A stretch of 12,523 bases of DNA from JBIOYL01 sp044870185 (GTDB lineage Bacteria > Actinomycetota > CALGFH01), in contig JBIOYL010000030.1 of NCBI GenBank assembly GCA_044870185.1, positions 1-12,523 on the forward strand, given 5' to 3'. Position 1 is the first letter of the stretch; each line of letters starts with the position of its first letter. Below the pieces are notes generated by a model. The model saw only the letters and a program-made list of their open reading frames with translations, was not told where the DNA came from and did no database searches. The position numbers and the translations under genes were made by a program. Positions 7,179 through 12,523 of this stretch are shown piece after piece.

Positions 7179-7212
7179 TGCGGCGGCGTGGCGCATCGCG
7201 GCGGCGTGGCGC
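7177..7212 (-). repeat. 18-bp tandem duplication carrying the start codon
   Basis: On the minus strand, GCGCCACGCCGCCGCGAT (7212-7195) is followed directly by GCGCCACGCCGCCGCAAT (7194-7177), 17 of 18 identical. Each unit ends in AT followed by G, so the ATG start context is duplicated in frame (7196 and 7178). Confidence 0.8.
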
Positions 7213-7259
7213 CACCCCGAGGCGGGCGGGGGCCGTCACCCACCGGCAGGAGCACGGGG

Positions 7260-7652
7260 TCAGGCGCCCGGCGTGGCGGGAACGGCGACGAACCAGTCTG
7301 TCGGCACCGAGTAGCGCGGGCCGGCGTCGGTCTCCTCCACGACCACGTCCGGCGACGGGGCGGCCAGGCCCAGCAGCCCCAGGACGCCGCTGTGGGCGGC
7401 CGGTGCCAGCACGACCGTCCCCTGCCGGCCGCCGGCCAGGTACCGGGTGCCCTCCCGCAGGCCGGTGGCCCGGGCGAGCTGCTCGACACGGGCGACCCCG
7501 ACGATCTCGCGCAGCTCGGCCAGGTCGTCGGCGGGTGCCTCCAGCCACTCGGGACGAGCCGTGAAGGCGTCCTCGAAGCCCTCGCTGACCAGGCGGAGCA
7601 GGACGGTGATGCGGACAGCGGGCGACACCTGGGGTATGGGGGGCAGATCCAT
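7260..7652 (-). CDS. Hypothetical protein, 130 aa
   Basis: The ATG at 7652 is preceded by GAGGAG four bases upstream, and the frame runs 130 codons to TGA at 7260. I do not recognise a family. It starts MDLPPIPQVSPAVRITVLLR, has a predicted-helical acidic middle (DDLAELREIVGVARVEQLAR), and ends with a beta-like section VVVEETDAGPRYSVPTDWFV. There is no signal peptide or membrane segment, and no cysteines. It is the first gene of the probable minus-strand operon with the nucleotidyltransferase, npdG and the adenosyltransferase, and is divergent from the small plus-strand gene at 7834. Same-strand spacing and the ribosome binding site support it as real, but its role is unknown. Confidence 0.65.
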   Translation of the reverse strand: MDLPPIPQVSPAVRITVLLRLVSEGFEDAFTARPEWLEAPADDLAELREIVGVARVEQLARATGLREGTRYLAGGRQGTVVLAPAAHSGVLGLLGLAAPSPDVVVEETDAGPRYSVPTDWFVAVPATPGA

Positions 7653-7833
7653 GCGGCTCCTCGGTCGGTCGAACGCCGATGGGCAGGGCGGCCCGCCGGC
7701 GCCCGCTGTGTGCTGGCATGCTCCCCAACTGCTCCCAGGGCGCCGGCGCGTCCCCGGCCGGATCGGCTCGTCAAGTGACCATAGCAGGCTGAGGTCGAGC
7801 GCCTTGACACTCCTTCCTGCCAATGTCCTGCCA
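7653..7833. other. Divergent intergenic region upstream of the operon
   Basis: 181 bases. It contains a consensus -35 string TTGACA on the plus strand (7804-7809) with no fitting -10, and an 11-bp tandem repeat (7816-7837). I see no gene. Confidence 0.4.
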
Positions 7834-7837
7834 ATGT
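7816..7837. repeat. 11-bp perfect tandem repeat
   Basis: CCTGCCAATGT occurs at 7816-7826 and 7827-7837. Each copy contains an ATG (7823 and 7834) in different frames. The second is the start assigned to the small plus-strand gene. Confidence 0.7.
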
Positions 7838-8052
7838 CGAGCCCACGCTCGCTCCGCCCAGATGCCGGTGGACCGTGGCAGACGGTGCCTGTCCGCCTCT
7901 CGGTCGAGCAGTATGACCGGCTCAAGCAGTGGTGCCAGGCGAACAGCTTCACCGTGGCGGTCGTGGTACGGGGCCTGGTCGCGCGGTTTCTCGATGAGCA
8001 GGCGCGCCGACCCGAACCAGGCAGCGGTGACGCCGACGGGGCCTCGGCGTAG
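7834..8052 (+). CDS. Small ribbon-helix-helix-like protein, 72 aa
   Basis: The segment VPVRLSVEQYDRLKQWCQAN followed by SFTVAVVVRGLVARFLDEQ (about residues 18-56) has the pattern of a ribbon-helix-helix DNA-binding domain: a short basic beta strand, an amphipathic helix, a turn, and a second helix. Such proteins are usually dimeric repressors, antitoxins or partition factors. The start is uncertain: the ATG at 7834 has no ribosome binding site, and the GTG at 7885 just before the domain is an alternative. No toxin-like partner is visible beside it. It is divergent from the hypothetical-led operon and may regulate it, but that is inference. The mobile block begins 84 bases after its stop. Confidence 0.5.
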   Translation: MSSPRSLRPDAGGPWQTVPVRLSVEQYDRLKQWCQANSFTVAVVVRGLVARFLDEQARRPEPGSGDADGASA

Positions 8053-8133
8053 CGAAGGACTGTCCCGGCGGTGGGCAGGGCCCCTCGCATCCCTTGATGG
8101 CTGCGTCAGCATCGCCATGAGCTGTTCGACGGG

Positions 8134-9223
8134 CTAGTGTCCTGCGCCTGAGATTCGTTGACAATATCGTGCGAGAGCGCTGAGGATCTCGTCAGCGGTC
8201 TTGGTCCACACGAACGGCCTCGGGTGCTCATTCCAGGTCTGGATCCAGGCGCGGATATCGGCCTCCAACGCGTGGACGCTGGTGTGCACGCCGCGCTGGA
8301 GCAGCTTGGTGGTCAGTTCAGCGAACCAGCGTTCGACCTGGTTGAGCCAGGACGAGCTGGTCGGGACGAAGTGCGCGTGGAAGCGCGGGTGGGCGGCCAG
8401 CCAGCGCCCGATCGTGTCGGTCTTGTGGTGGCGTAGTTGTCGCACACCAGGTGGACGTCCAGCTCGGCAGGGACCTCGGCGTCGAGCTTCACCAGGAACT
8501 TGCGGAACTCCACCGAGCGGTGCCGGCGATGCAGCGAGCTGATGACCTGCCCGCTGGCGATGTCCAAGGCGGCGAACAGGCTGGTGACCCCGTGGCGGAC
8601 GTCGTCGTGGGTGCGCCGCTCGGGGTGCCGGGCAGCATCGGCAGCACCGGCTGGGAGCGGTCCAGCGCCTGGATCTGGGCCTTCTCGTCCACGCACAGCA
8701 CCAGCGCCCGCTCGGGCGGGTCCAGGTACAGCCCCACGACATCGCGGACCTTCTCCATGAACAGGGGGTCATTGGACAGCTTGAAGGTGTCGGTCAGGTG
8801 CGGCTTGAGCCGAAACGCCTTCCAGATCCGCCCGATCGTCGAGCGGCTCAGCCCCGACCGTTTGGCCATCGACGCCCGCGACCAGTGGGTGGCATCGGTC
8901 GGGGTCTCCTCCAGGGTGGCGACCACCACCTGCTCGACCTGGGTGTCGGTGATCGTGCGGGGCGCGCCCGGCCGCGGCTCGTCGACCAGCCCGTCCAGCC
9001 GACGCGCCACGAACCGTGCCCGCCACTTGCCCACGGTCGGCAGCGACACGCCGAGGGCCGCGGCGACCTGCTTGTTGGTCACCCCGGTCGCGCACGCCAG
9101 CACGATCCGGCAGCGCAACGCCAACGCCTGTGAGCTCTTGGCACGCCGCGACCAGCGGGTCAGCGTCTCCCGCTCCTCATCAGTCAAGATCAACGGCGCC
9201 TTGGGCCGTCCTGTCCTCGCCAT
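8134..9223 (-). pseudogene. IS630-family transposase, two frameshifts
   Basis: The ATG at 9223 opens MARTGRPKAPLILTDEERET, an N-terminal HTH (KQVAAALGVSLPTVGKWRAR), and then the DDE domain: CVDEKAQIQALDR (first Asp), LDVHLVCDNYAT (second Asp) and SWLNQVERWFAELT (Glu). Three frames are needed. The first change is in the C-run at about 8622-8625 (minus strand: ACCCCGAG where ACCCCCGAG would keep frame). The second is at about 8425-8431 (GCCACCACAAG where GCCACCCACAAG would keep frame). Adding one base at each gives exactly 364 codons, a 363-aa transposase, normal for the family. The stop codon TAG (8136-8134) is made partly by the flanking TA duplication. All catalytic residues are present, so decay is recent or the indels are read errors in C-runs. 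Confidence 0.9.
8137..8157 (+). repeat. IS630 terminal inverted repeat, left
   Basis: GTGTCCTGCGCCTGAGATTC plus G; an exact reverse complement of 9250-9270. It also encodes the last residues of the transposase (RISGAGH). Confidence 0.95.
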
Positions 9224-9249
9224 CCGCTAACCCTACACCACTTCAGCAG

Positions 9250-9270
9250 CGAATCTCAGGCGCAGGACAC
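9250..9270 (-). repeat. IS630 terminal inverted repeat, right
   Basis: Exact reverse complement of 8137-8157. It lies upstream of the transposase start at 9223. Confidence 0.95.
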
Positions 9271-9272
9271 TA

Positions 9273-9290
9273 GGGCGTGTTTGCAATGTT
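9273..9290 (+). repeat. IS5-family left inverted repeat
   Basis: GGGCGTGTTTGCAATGTT, adjacent to the TA that follows the IS630 copy. It matches 14 of 18 bases of the right end. Confidence 0.75.
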
Positions 9291-9319
9291 GATGGGACAG
9301 GTGGGCAGAGTTCGCGCCC

Positions 9320-9718
9320 ATGGCACGAACAACCCGAGAACTGACCGATGCGCAGTGGGCCAAGCTGGCCCCACTGCTGCCACCGCAGCGGCCTCGGATG
9401 GGCCGCTCACCAAAGGACCACCGCCTGATCGTCGAGGCGATCGTGTGGCTGGACCGGACCGGTGCGCCGTGGCGGGACCTGCCCAGCCAGTTTGGTCCCT
9501 GGGAGATGGTGGCCAGCCGGTTTTACCGCTGGCGCCGCCAGGGCATCTGGGACCGGGTCTTGGTCGCGCTGCAGGCCGACACGGACGCCCGCGGCGAGCT
9601 GGACTGGCTGTTGCACTTTGTGGACGGGTCGGTGGTGCGGGCCCACCAGCACGCTGCCGGTGCCAGGCGGCGGCCGGCCACGGCCGACCTGGATACGGGG
9701 GGCTCTGGTCGATCCTGA
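9320..9718 (+). CDS. IS5-family transposase, orfA-like N-terminal part
   Basis: 132 codons starting MARTTRELTDAQWAKLAPLL, with the group-typical HRLIVEAIVWLDRTGAPWRD, the FYRWRRQGIWDRVL segment and the first catalytic Asp D102 in FVDGSVVRAHQHAAGA. It stops at TGA (9716-9718) shortly after a run of six Gs (9697-9702), while homology continues in the +1 frame. In the IS427-like group transposases are often split into orfA/orfB joined by recoding. Here either recoding at the G-run or a one-base insertion explains the split. The ATG lacks a clear ribosome binding site. Confidence 0.85.
   Translation: MARTTRELTDAQWAKLAPLLPPQRPRMGRSPKDHRLIVEAIVWLDRTGAPWRDLPSQFGPWEMVASRFYRWRRQGIWDRVLVALQADTDARGELDWLLHFVDGSVVRAHQHAAGARRRPATADLDTGGSGRS
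9697..9702 (+). promoter_or_regulatory. G6 run at the orfA/orfB frame change
   Basis: GATACGGGGGGCTCTG. Five Gs would give DTGALVDPDQPGDRDREALG in one frame; six Gs split the gene. It is a candidate slippage site or a homopolymer indel. Confidence 0.4.
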
Positions 9719-10021
9719 CCAGCCGGGCGATCGGGATCGGGAGGCGCTGGGCCGCAGCCGCGGCGGCTACTCCACCAAGCTGCACCTTCGGGTCGAAGGT
9801 CGGGGCAGGCCGATGGTGATCCTGGCCACCGCCGGGCAGCGCCACGAGGCGCTGATGCTGCGCAAGCTGATGGAGGCCGGGGCGGTCAAGCGGACGGGTC
9901 GCGGCCGGCCGCGGATCAGGCCGGCCGCGGTGGCTGGTGACAAGGGCTACAGCCACCTGAGTCTGCGGCGCTACCTGCGCCGGCGGGGCATCCGGGCGGT
10001 GATCCACCCGCGCTGGAGCCA
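9703..10021 (+). pseudogene. IS5-family transposase, orfB part up to the insertion point
   Basis: The frame continues ALVDPDQPGDRDREALGRSR, GGYSTKLHLRVEGRGRPMVI, LATAGQRHEALMLRKLM, then RPAAVAGDKGYSHLSLRRYL with the second catalytic Asp (GDKGY), and RRRGIRAVIHPRWSQ. IS5 homology is lost after GAGCCA (10016-10021), where the serine-recombinase element begins. The third catalytic residue is on the far side of the insert. Read past the junction, the frame would go on into unrelated antisense sequence of the recombinase to 10298. Confidence 0.8.
10016..10021. repeat. GAGCCA junction repeat, left
   Basis: Same six bases as 12249-12254. In the IS5 frame it contributes the S-Q codons on both sides. 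Confidence 0.55.
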
Positions 10022-12009
10022 GGAGAACAAGGTGACCCCGGGGCAGGTCCACGGGCGAGATCGGTCAGCCACCACTCGTGCTCGCCGAGTCGCGGGGTGG
10101 CGCGGCGGATGGCGTGTTCTTGGTGGCTGCTGCAGCCGAGCCGCTGCAACAGGTCGCGCACGCCCTGCTCGCCGAAGCGCTCGTTGCGCTTGGGCGGGCG
10201 GAAGCCCTCCTCGTTCAGGCAGCGGGCGATCTGCCCAGCGGCGTGTCCGCCCGCGGCGAGCTCGCGCACCCGGGCGGCCAAGGCCGGCCAGTAGCTGAGC
10301 TGCTCCAGGGCCGCCACCGGCCGCACCAACTCGCCGTCGCTGTGGTGGCCACCAGCCCAGGTGATCTGCACGCGGACGCGTTCGCTGTCCCCAACGACCT
10401 CGAGGCGGACCCGTTCGACCAGCTGCCGGAGCAGCCGGTTGCGGTCGACGTCAGTGGTGGTGGGCGCGTGCCAGATCGCGGGAACGTTGGCGGCCAAGGC
10501 GTGCAGCTCCGCACGTTCGGCCCGGGTGAGGATGCGCGGACGGGCGGCGGTGAATCGGTCGTACTCCTCGCCCAGGCGCTGCCGCTCGGCCAGCGCGGCC
10601 TCCCAGTCGGCTTCCAACTGCCCCACCACCAGGCGGTTGGCCGGTTCGGCCAGCCGGTACTGGCGGCGGGCCCGGTCGACCGCGTCGTCGGCCCGTTCCA
10701 GACGCTGCCGCCAGATACGGTCCACTTCGCTGCGCTGCCGTTCGATCTGCTCGGCCGCGGCCAGCGAGACCTCCAGCGCGGCGGGGGCCATCGCATCCAG
10801 CAGCAGGCCGGTCACCTAGGCGTCCACGCAGGCGCCGGCGAGCTGCTGGCACTGGGCGATGCCATGGTCGGTGGTGTCTCGGGAACACATAGCCAGGGCG
10901 CAGCGCGCCACCGGGGCCGCGCTGGTAGCGCACCGTCATCCGCTTGCCGCAGCGGCCGCAGACCACCAGCCCGGCCAGCAGGGCCGGGCTGTCGCGCACC
11001 GCACCCATGCTCTGCGCGCGTGCCCGGTTGGCGTCCATCCGCTGCAGGTTCCGCTCGTGCTGGGCGAGGCTGATGTAGGCAGGAAGCCGGCCCGGCAGCC
11101 AGACCAGCCAATCCGCACGCGCTTGTCGCACCCGGCCGGTGGAGGGCCGACCCGGCTGGCGTCGCCGCGGGTCGCATCGGCTGCGACCATAGGCGTAGAC
11201 CCCAGCGTAGGCCGGGTTGCGCAGCATGTTCTGCACCGCGGCGCGGCTGGGCCGCCGCCACTGCAACTCCCCCCGATCGGGTCCCTCCCGCAGCCGCACC
11301 CCCAGCTGGATCCCGTTATCGGCCAGAAAGCACAGCACCGCATTGACCGTGCCGAGCTGGTCGAACAGGTCGAAGACCAGCCGCACCACGGCCTGGACCT
11401 GCTCGTCGGGGTCCAGCACGACCTCGGGCAGACGGGCGGCGTGCATACCGATCGGCAACGGCACGGTCAGCGCCCCACGGCCGGCCTTGGCCATCCGCCC
11501 AGACCACATCCGCTGCTTGAGCAGATGCAGCTCTGCTTCGCTGATCGTTCCTTTCAACCCCAACAGCAACCGGTCGTTGTGCTCGGCCGGGTCGTAGACC
11601 CCATCCGGGTCGGCCAGCAACGCTCCCGACAGCGCACACAGCTCCAACAGCTGGTGCCACTCTCGCCCGCAGCGGGCCAACCGGGACATCTCGATCCCGA
11701 GCACGATCCCCACGTGGTCCAACCCGACCTCGAAAGACCAGCCGCTGGAAGCCCGGCCGACCGTCGACCCCCGACGCCGAATGGCCCAGGTCCTGGATCG
11801 ATCACCAACACCCGAGACGGCGCCCAGCCCAACGCCACCGCCCGCTGCGTCAACCCGTACTGCAACCGGGTCGACTCCTGATGCTCGGCCACCTGCTGCG
11901 CAGTCGACTGCCGCACATACACGACCGCAAGGCGATCACGATGCCACGACCCCACCTTGTGCTCCAGCCGCTCCCACGGCGGCCCCGCGAGCGTGCGCAC
12001 CTTGCTCAC
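10022..12009 (-). pseudogene. Large serine recombinase (resolvase/integrase family), multiply disrupted
   Basis: The GTG at 12009 opens the resolvase N-terminal domain; the likely nucleophile is S35 in YVRQSTAQQVAEHQEST. It continues in shifted frames with QDLGHSASGVDGRPGFQRLV, then GIVLGIEMSRLARCGREW, a Recombinase domain (YDPAEHNDRLLLGLKGTISE, LRNPAYAGVYAYGRS), a zinc ribbon (VVCGRCGKRM, then CSRD and QCQQLAG), a long coiled-coil-like helix (AAEQIERQRSEVDRIWRQRL) and a C-terminal HEWWLTDLAR segment. One-base gains are apparent at about 11795, 11728 and 10890. Together they return to the original frame, and a TAG (10818-10816) then interrupts it. A further shift follows near 10040. It would have catalysed site-specific integration of its own element. 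It is inactive as written. Confidence 0.85.
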
Positions 12010-12194
12010 TCCTGTCCCGGCCAGGCAGGGCCCGCCGCCCTGCCGTCATCCGCTCGACCAGCACGCCCAGCAGGCGCAGCACCACAACACGGTTCAGCTC
12101 CGAAAAACGCCTCCCACACCGGGAGTTCCGTGGCCACTACCGCCGGGATCGACTGGGGGGCACGGTCGCGTCGTGTCCGTCCACCGCCGCCCAC
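12006..12194 (-). CDS. Possible short leader ORF overlapping the recombinase start
   Basis: 62 codons from GTG at 12194 to TGA at 12008-12006, which overlaps the recombinase GTG (GTGA at 12009-12006), a form often seen in coupled genes. AAGGAGG lies at 12200-12194, overlapping that GTG, so the true start would be a little further in. The product (VATELPVWEAFFGAEPCC in the middle) matches nothing I recognise. Another frame over 12000-12115 reads RRFSELNRVVVLRLLGVLVE, which also looks protein-like. One of the two may be a degraded small gene of the element. Evidence is weak. Confidence 0.25.
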   Translation of the reverse strand: MGGGGRTRRDRAPQSIPAVVATELPVWEAFFGAEPCCGAAPAGRAGRADDGRAAGPAWPGQE

Positions 12195-12248
12195 CTCCTT
12201 CGCGCTCGCACGCCCGCGCTGCTCGCAGGCGTCGAACGGCCGCGGCTA

Positions 12249-12453
12249 GAGCCAACAGGCCGTCAAGCCCAATGATTGGGGCTTCGACCACGACCCGGCC
12301 ATCTACGTGCGCAGTGTGGCTTGCTCCTTGAGCGTACGGTCAACCGGCTCAAGGGCTGGCGTCGGGTGGCGACCCGGTATGAGAAGCGCGCGCGAGGTGA
12401 ACTACCTGGCAATGGTCACCATCGCTGCGATCGTGCTGCTGTGGCTGGAGTGA
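12249..12453 (+). pseudogene. IS5-family transposase, C-terminal remnant
   Basis: After GAGCCA (12249-12254) the IS5 frame resumes: QAVKPNDWGFDHDPAIYVR, then in a second frame LERTVNRLKGWRRVATRYEK (with the third catalytic residue, Glu, at 12330-12332), then back to the first frame for VNYLAMVTIAAIVLLWLE and a TGA at 12451-12453. Two small indels, near 12315-12325 and 12386-12396 (an expanded CGCGCGCGAG), break it. The last bases overlap the right inverted repeat. It completes the DDE transposase begun at 9320. Confidence 0.8.
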
Positions 12454-12469
12454 GAATGCAAGCACGCCC
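12452..12469 (-). repeat. IS5-family right inverted repeat
   Basis: On the minus strand GGGCGTGCTTGCATTCTC, a 14 of 18 match to 9273-9290. It is followed by CAGCTAGG, which contains the GCTA target repeat. Confidence 0.75.
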
Positions 12470-12472
12470 CAG

Positions 12473-12523
12473 CTAGGCCATGCTGCCGAAGGTCGGCTTG
12501 CCGGCGCGCTCGTAGGTGAGGAG
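12473..12523 (-). CDS. C-terminal 16 codons of an unidentified chromosomal gene (runs off the window)
   Basis: On the minus strand the sequence from the window edge reads LLTYERAGKPTFGSMA followed by TAG (12475-12473). The stop lies within the CTA of the IS5 target repeat, and would remain a stop in the uninterrupted chromosome. The mobile block therefore landed just after this gene, between it and the convergent small gene at 7834. The fragment is too short to assign a family. Confidence 0.4.
   Translation of the reverse strand, partial: LLTYERAGKPTFGSMA

Larger units (their letters stand above)
8137..9270 (-). mobile_element. IS630/Tc1-family insertion sequence, 1134 bp, flanked by TA
   Basis: It is bounded by perfect 21-bp terminal inverted repeats and flanked by TA on both sides (8135-8136 and 9271-9272), the target duplication of IS630/Tc1 elements. 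It holds one transposase gene, frameshifted twice. The right TA is immediately followed by the left end of the IS5 element, so it inserted right at that boundary. Confidence 0.93.
10016..12254 (-). mobile_element. Serine-recombinase element inserted in the IS5 transposase gene (about 2.23 kb)
   Basis: GAGCCA stands at both junctions (10016-10021 and 12249-12254). Deleting 10022-12254 joins the IS5 frame as RAVIHPRWSQ then QAVKPNDWGFDHDPAIY with no stop or shift. The insert carries one large gene, a serine recombinase, on the opposite strand to IS5, plus about 240 bases upstream of it. There are no terminal inverted repeats, as expected for serine-recombinase elements. Whether GAGCCA is a target duplication or a shared crossover core is not known. 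Confidence 0.7.
9273..12469 (+). mobile_element. IS5-family insertion sequence (IS427-like), split by a serine-recombinase element
   Basis: The left end GGGCGTGTTTGCAATGTT (9273-9290) is an imperfect inverted repeat (14 of 18) of the right end at 12452-12469 (GGGCGTGCTTGCATTCTC on the minus strand). The transposase gene starts at 9320, is interrupted at about 10016-10021 and resumes at 12249-12254, ending at 12453. Without the insert the element is about 964 bp, usual for this group. After removing the IS630 copy, the left flank ends in GCTA (8133-8136) and the right flank begins GCTA (12472-12475), an apparent target duplication with a two-base uncertainty at the right tip. Confidence 0.8.

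Noticed and set aside
5048..7778. Long plus-strand frames of 417, 371 and 609 codons
   Set aside because: They are antisense to the adenosyltransferase, npdG and nucleotidyltransferase genes and have shadow-type composition with no recognisable motifs.
7804..7832. Consensus -35 TTGACA upstream of the small RHH-like gene
   Set aside because: No -10 element is found 16-19 bases downstream (CCTGCC or similar there), so no promoter is called.
10078..11881. Plus-strand frames of 331 and 340 codons over the recombinase
   Set aside because: They are antisense to clear recombinase homology (zinc ribbon, YVRQS, coiled coil), with shadow-type composition.
7653..12523. A defence island or toxin-antitoxin pair around the small RHH-like gene
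   Set aside because: No toxin, nuclease, methyltransferase or helicase-like partner is seen; the neighbours are an unrecognised protein and insertion sequences.
1..12523. CRISPR arrays, tRNA or rRNA genes
   Set aside because: No regularly spaced repeats and no tRNA-like cloverleaf or rRNA sequence was noticed on either strand. The only tandem repeats are two-copy units of 11, 17 and 18 bases.

Overview
The window is GC-rich (roughly 70% by eye) and looks chromosomal, most likely from an actinomycete (Actinomycetota) or a close high-GC relative. The reasons are GTG starts behind strong GGAGG sites, an NPdG/FNO-type F420:NADP oxidoreductase, a glutamine-dependent NAD synthetase, and a DUF7134-like histidine kinase beside a NarL-type regulator. 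No rRNA, tRNA or CRISPR is visible, so the genus is not given.

Layout. (1) 1-1171, minus strand: a histidine kinase and a NarL/FixJ response regulator, both broken. The kinase lacks the phospho-accepting His region and the regulator lacks its phospho-accepting Asp region. (2) 1375-4826, plus strand: nadE (NAD synthesis), panB (pantothenate/CoA synthesis) and a YceI-family protein. The YceI gene has two copies of a GTTG-N5-GCAACC operator-like site around its promoter. (3) 7652-4913, minus strand: a probable four-gene operon of an unrecognised 130-aa protein, a sugar-nucleotide pyrophosphorylase with a left-handed beta-helix tail, npdG (F420-NADPH oxidoreductase) and a PduO-type cobalamin adenosyltransferase. 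The last two are coupled with no spacing. (4) 7834-8052, plus: a small ribbon-helix-helix-like protein. (5) 8137-12469: a nested block of mobile DNA. (6) 12473-12523, minus: the last 16 codons of a chromosomal gene.

The mobile block can be read as layers. An IS5-family element (ends near 9273 and 12469) sits between copies of a short GCTA target duplication. A roughly 2.2-kb element carrying a large serine recombinase lies inside its transposase gene, between copies of GAGCCA. Removing one copy plus the insert rejoins the IS5 reading frame exactly. An IS630/Tc1-type element (8137-9270, perfect 21-bp terminal repeats, TA duplication) then landed on the TA of the IS5 target duplication. All three transposase/recombinase genes carry frameshifts, while the six chromosomal enzyme and YceI-family genes at 1375-7178 are uninterrupted. 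That contrast suggests real decay of the mobile DNA rather than uniformly poor sequence.

I do not see a convincing new defence or biosynthetic system. The most unusual items are the serine-recombinase insertion into IS5 with a frame-restoring junction, the paired kinase/regulator deletions that remove both phosphotransfer residues, and the double operator upstream of the YceI gene.
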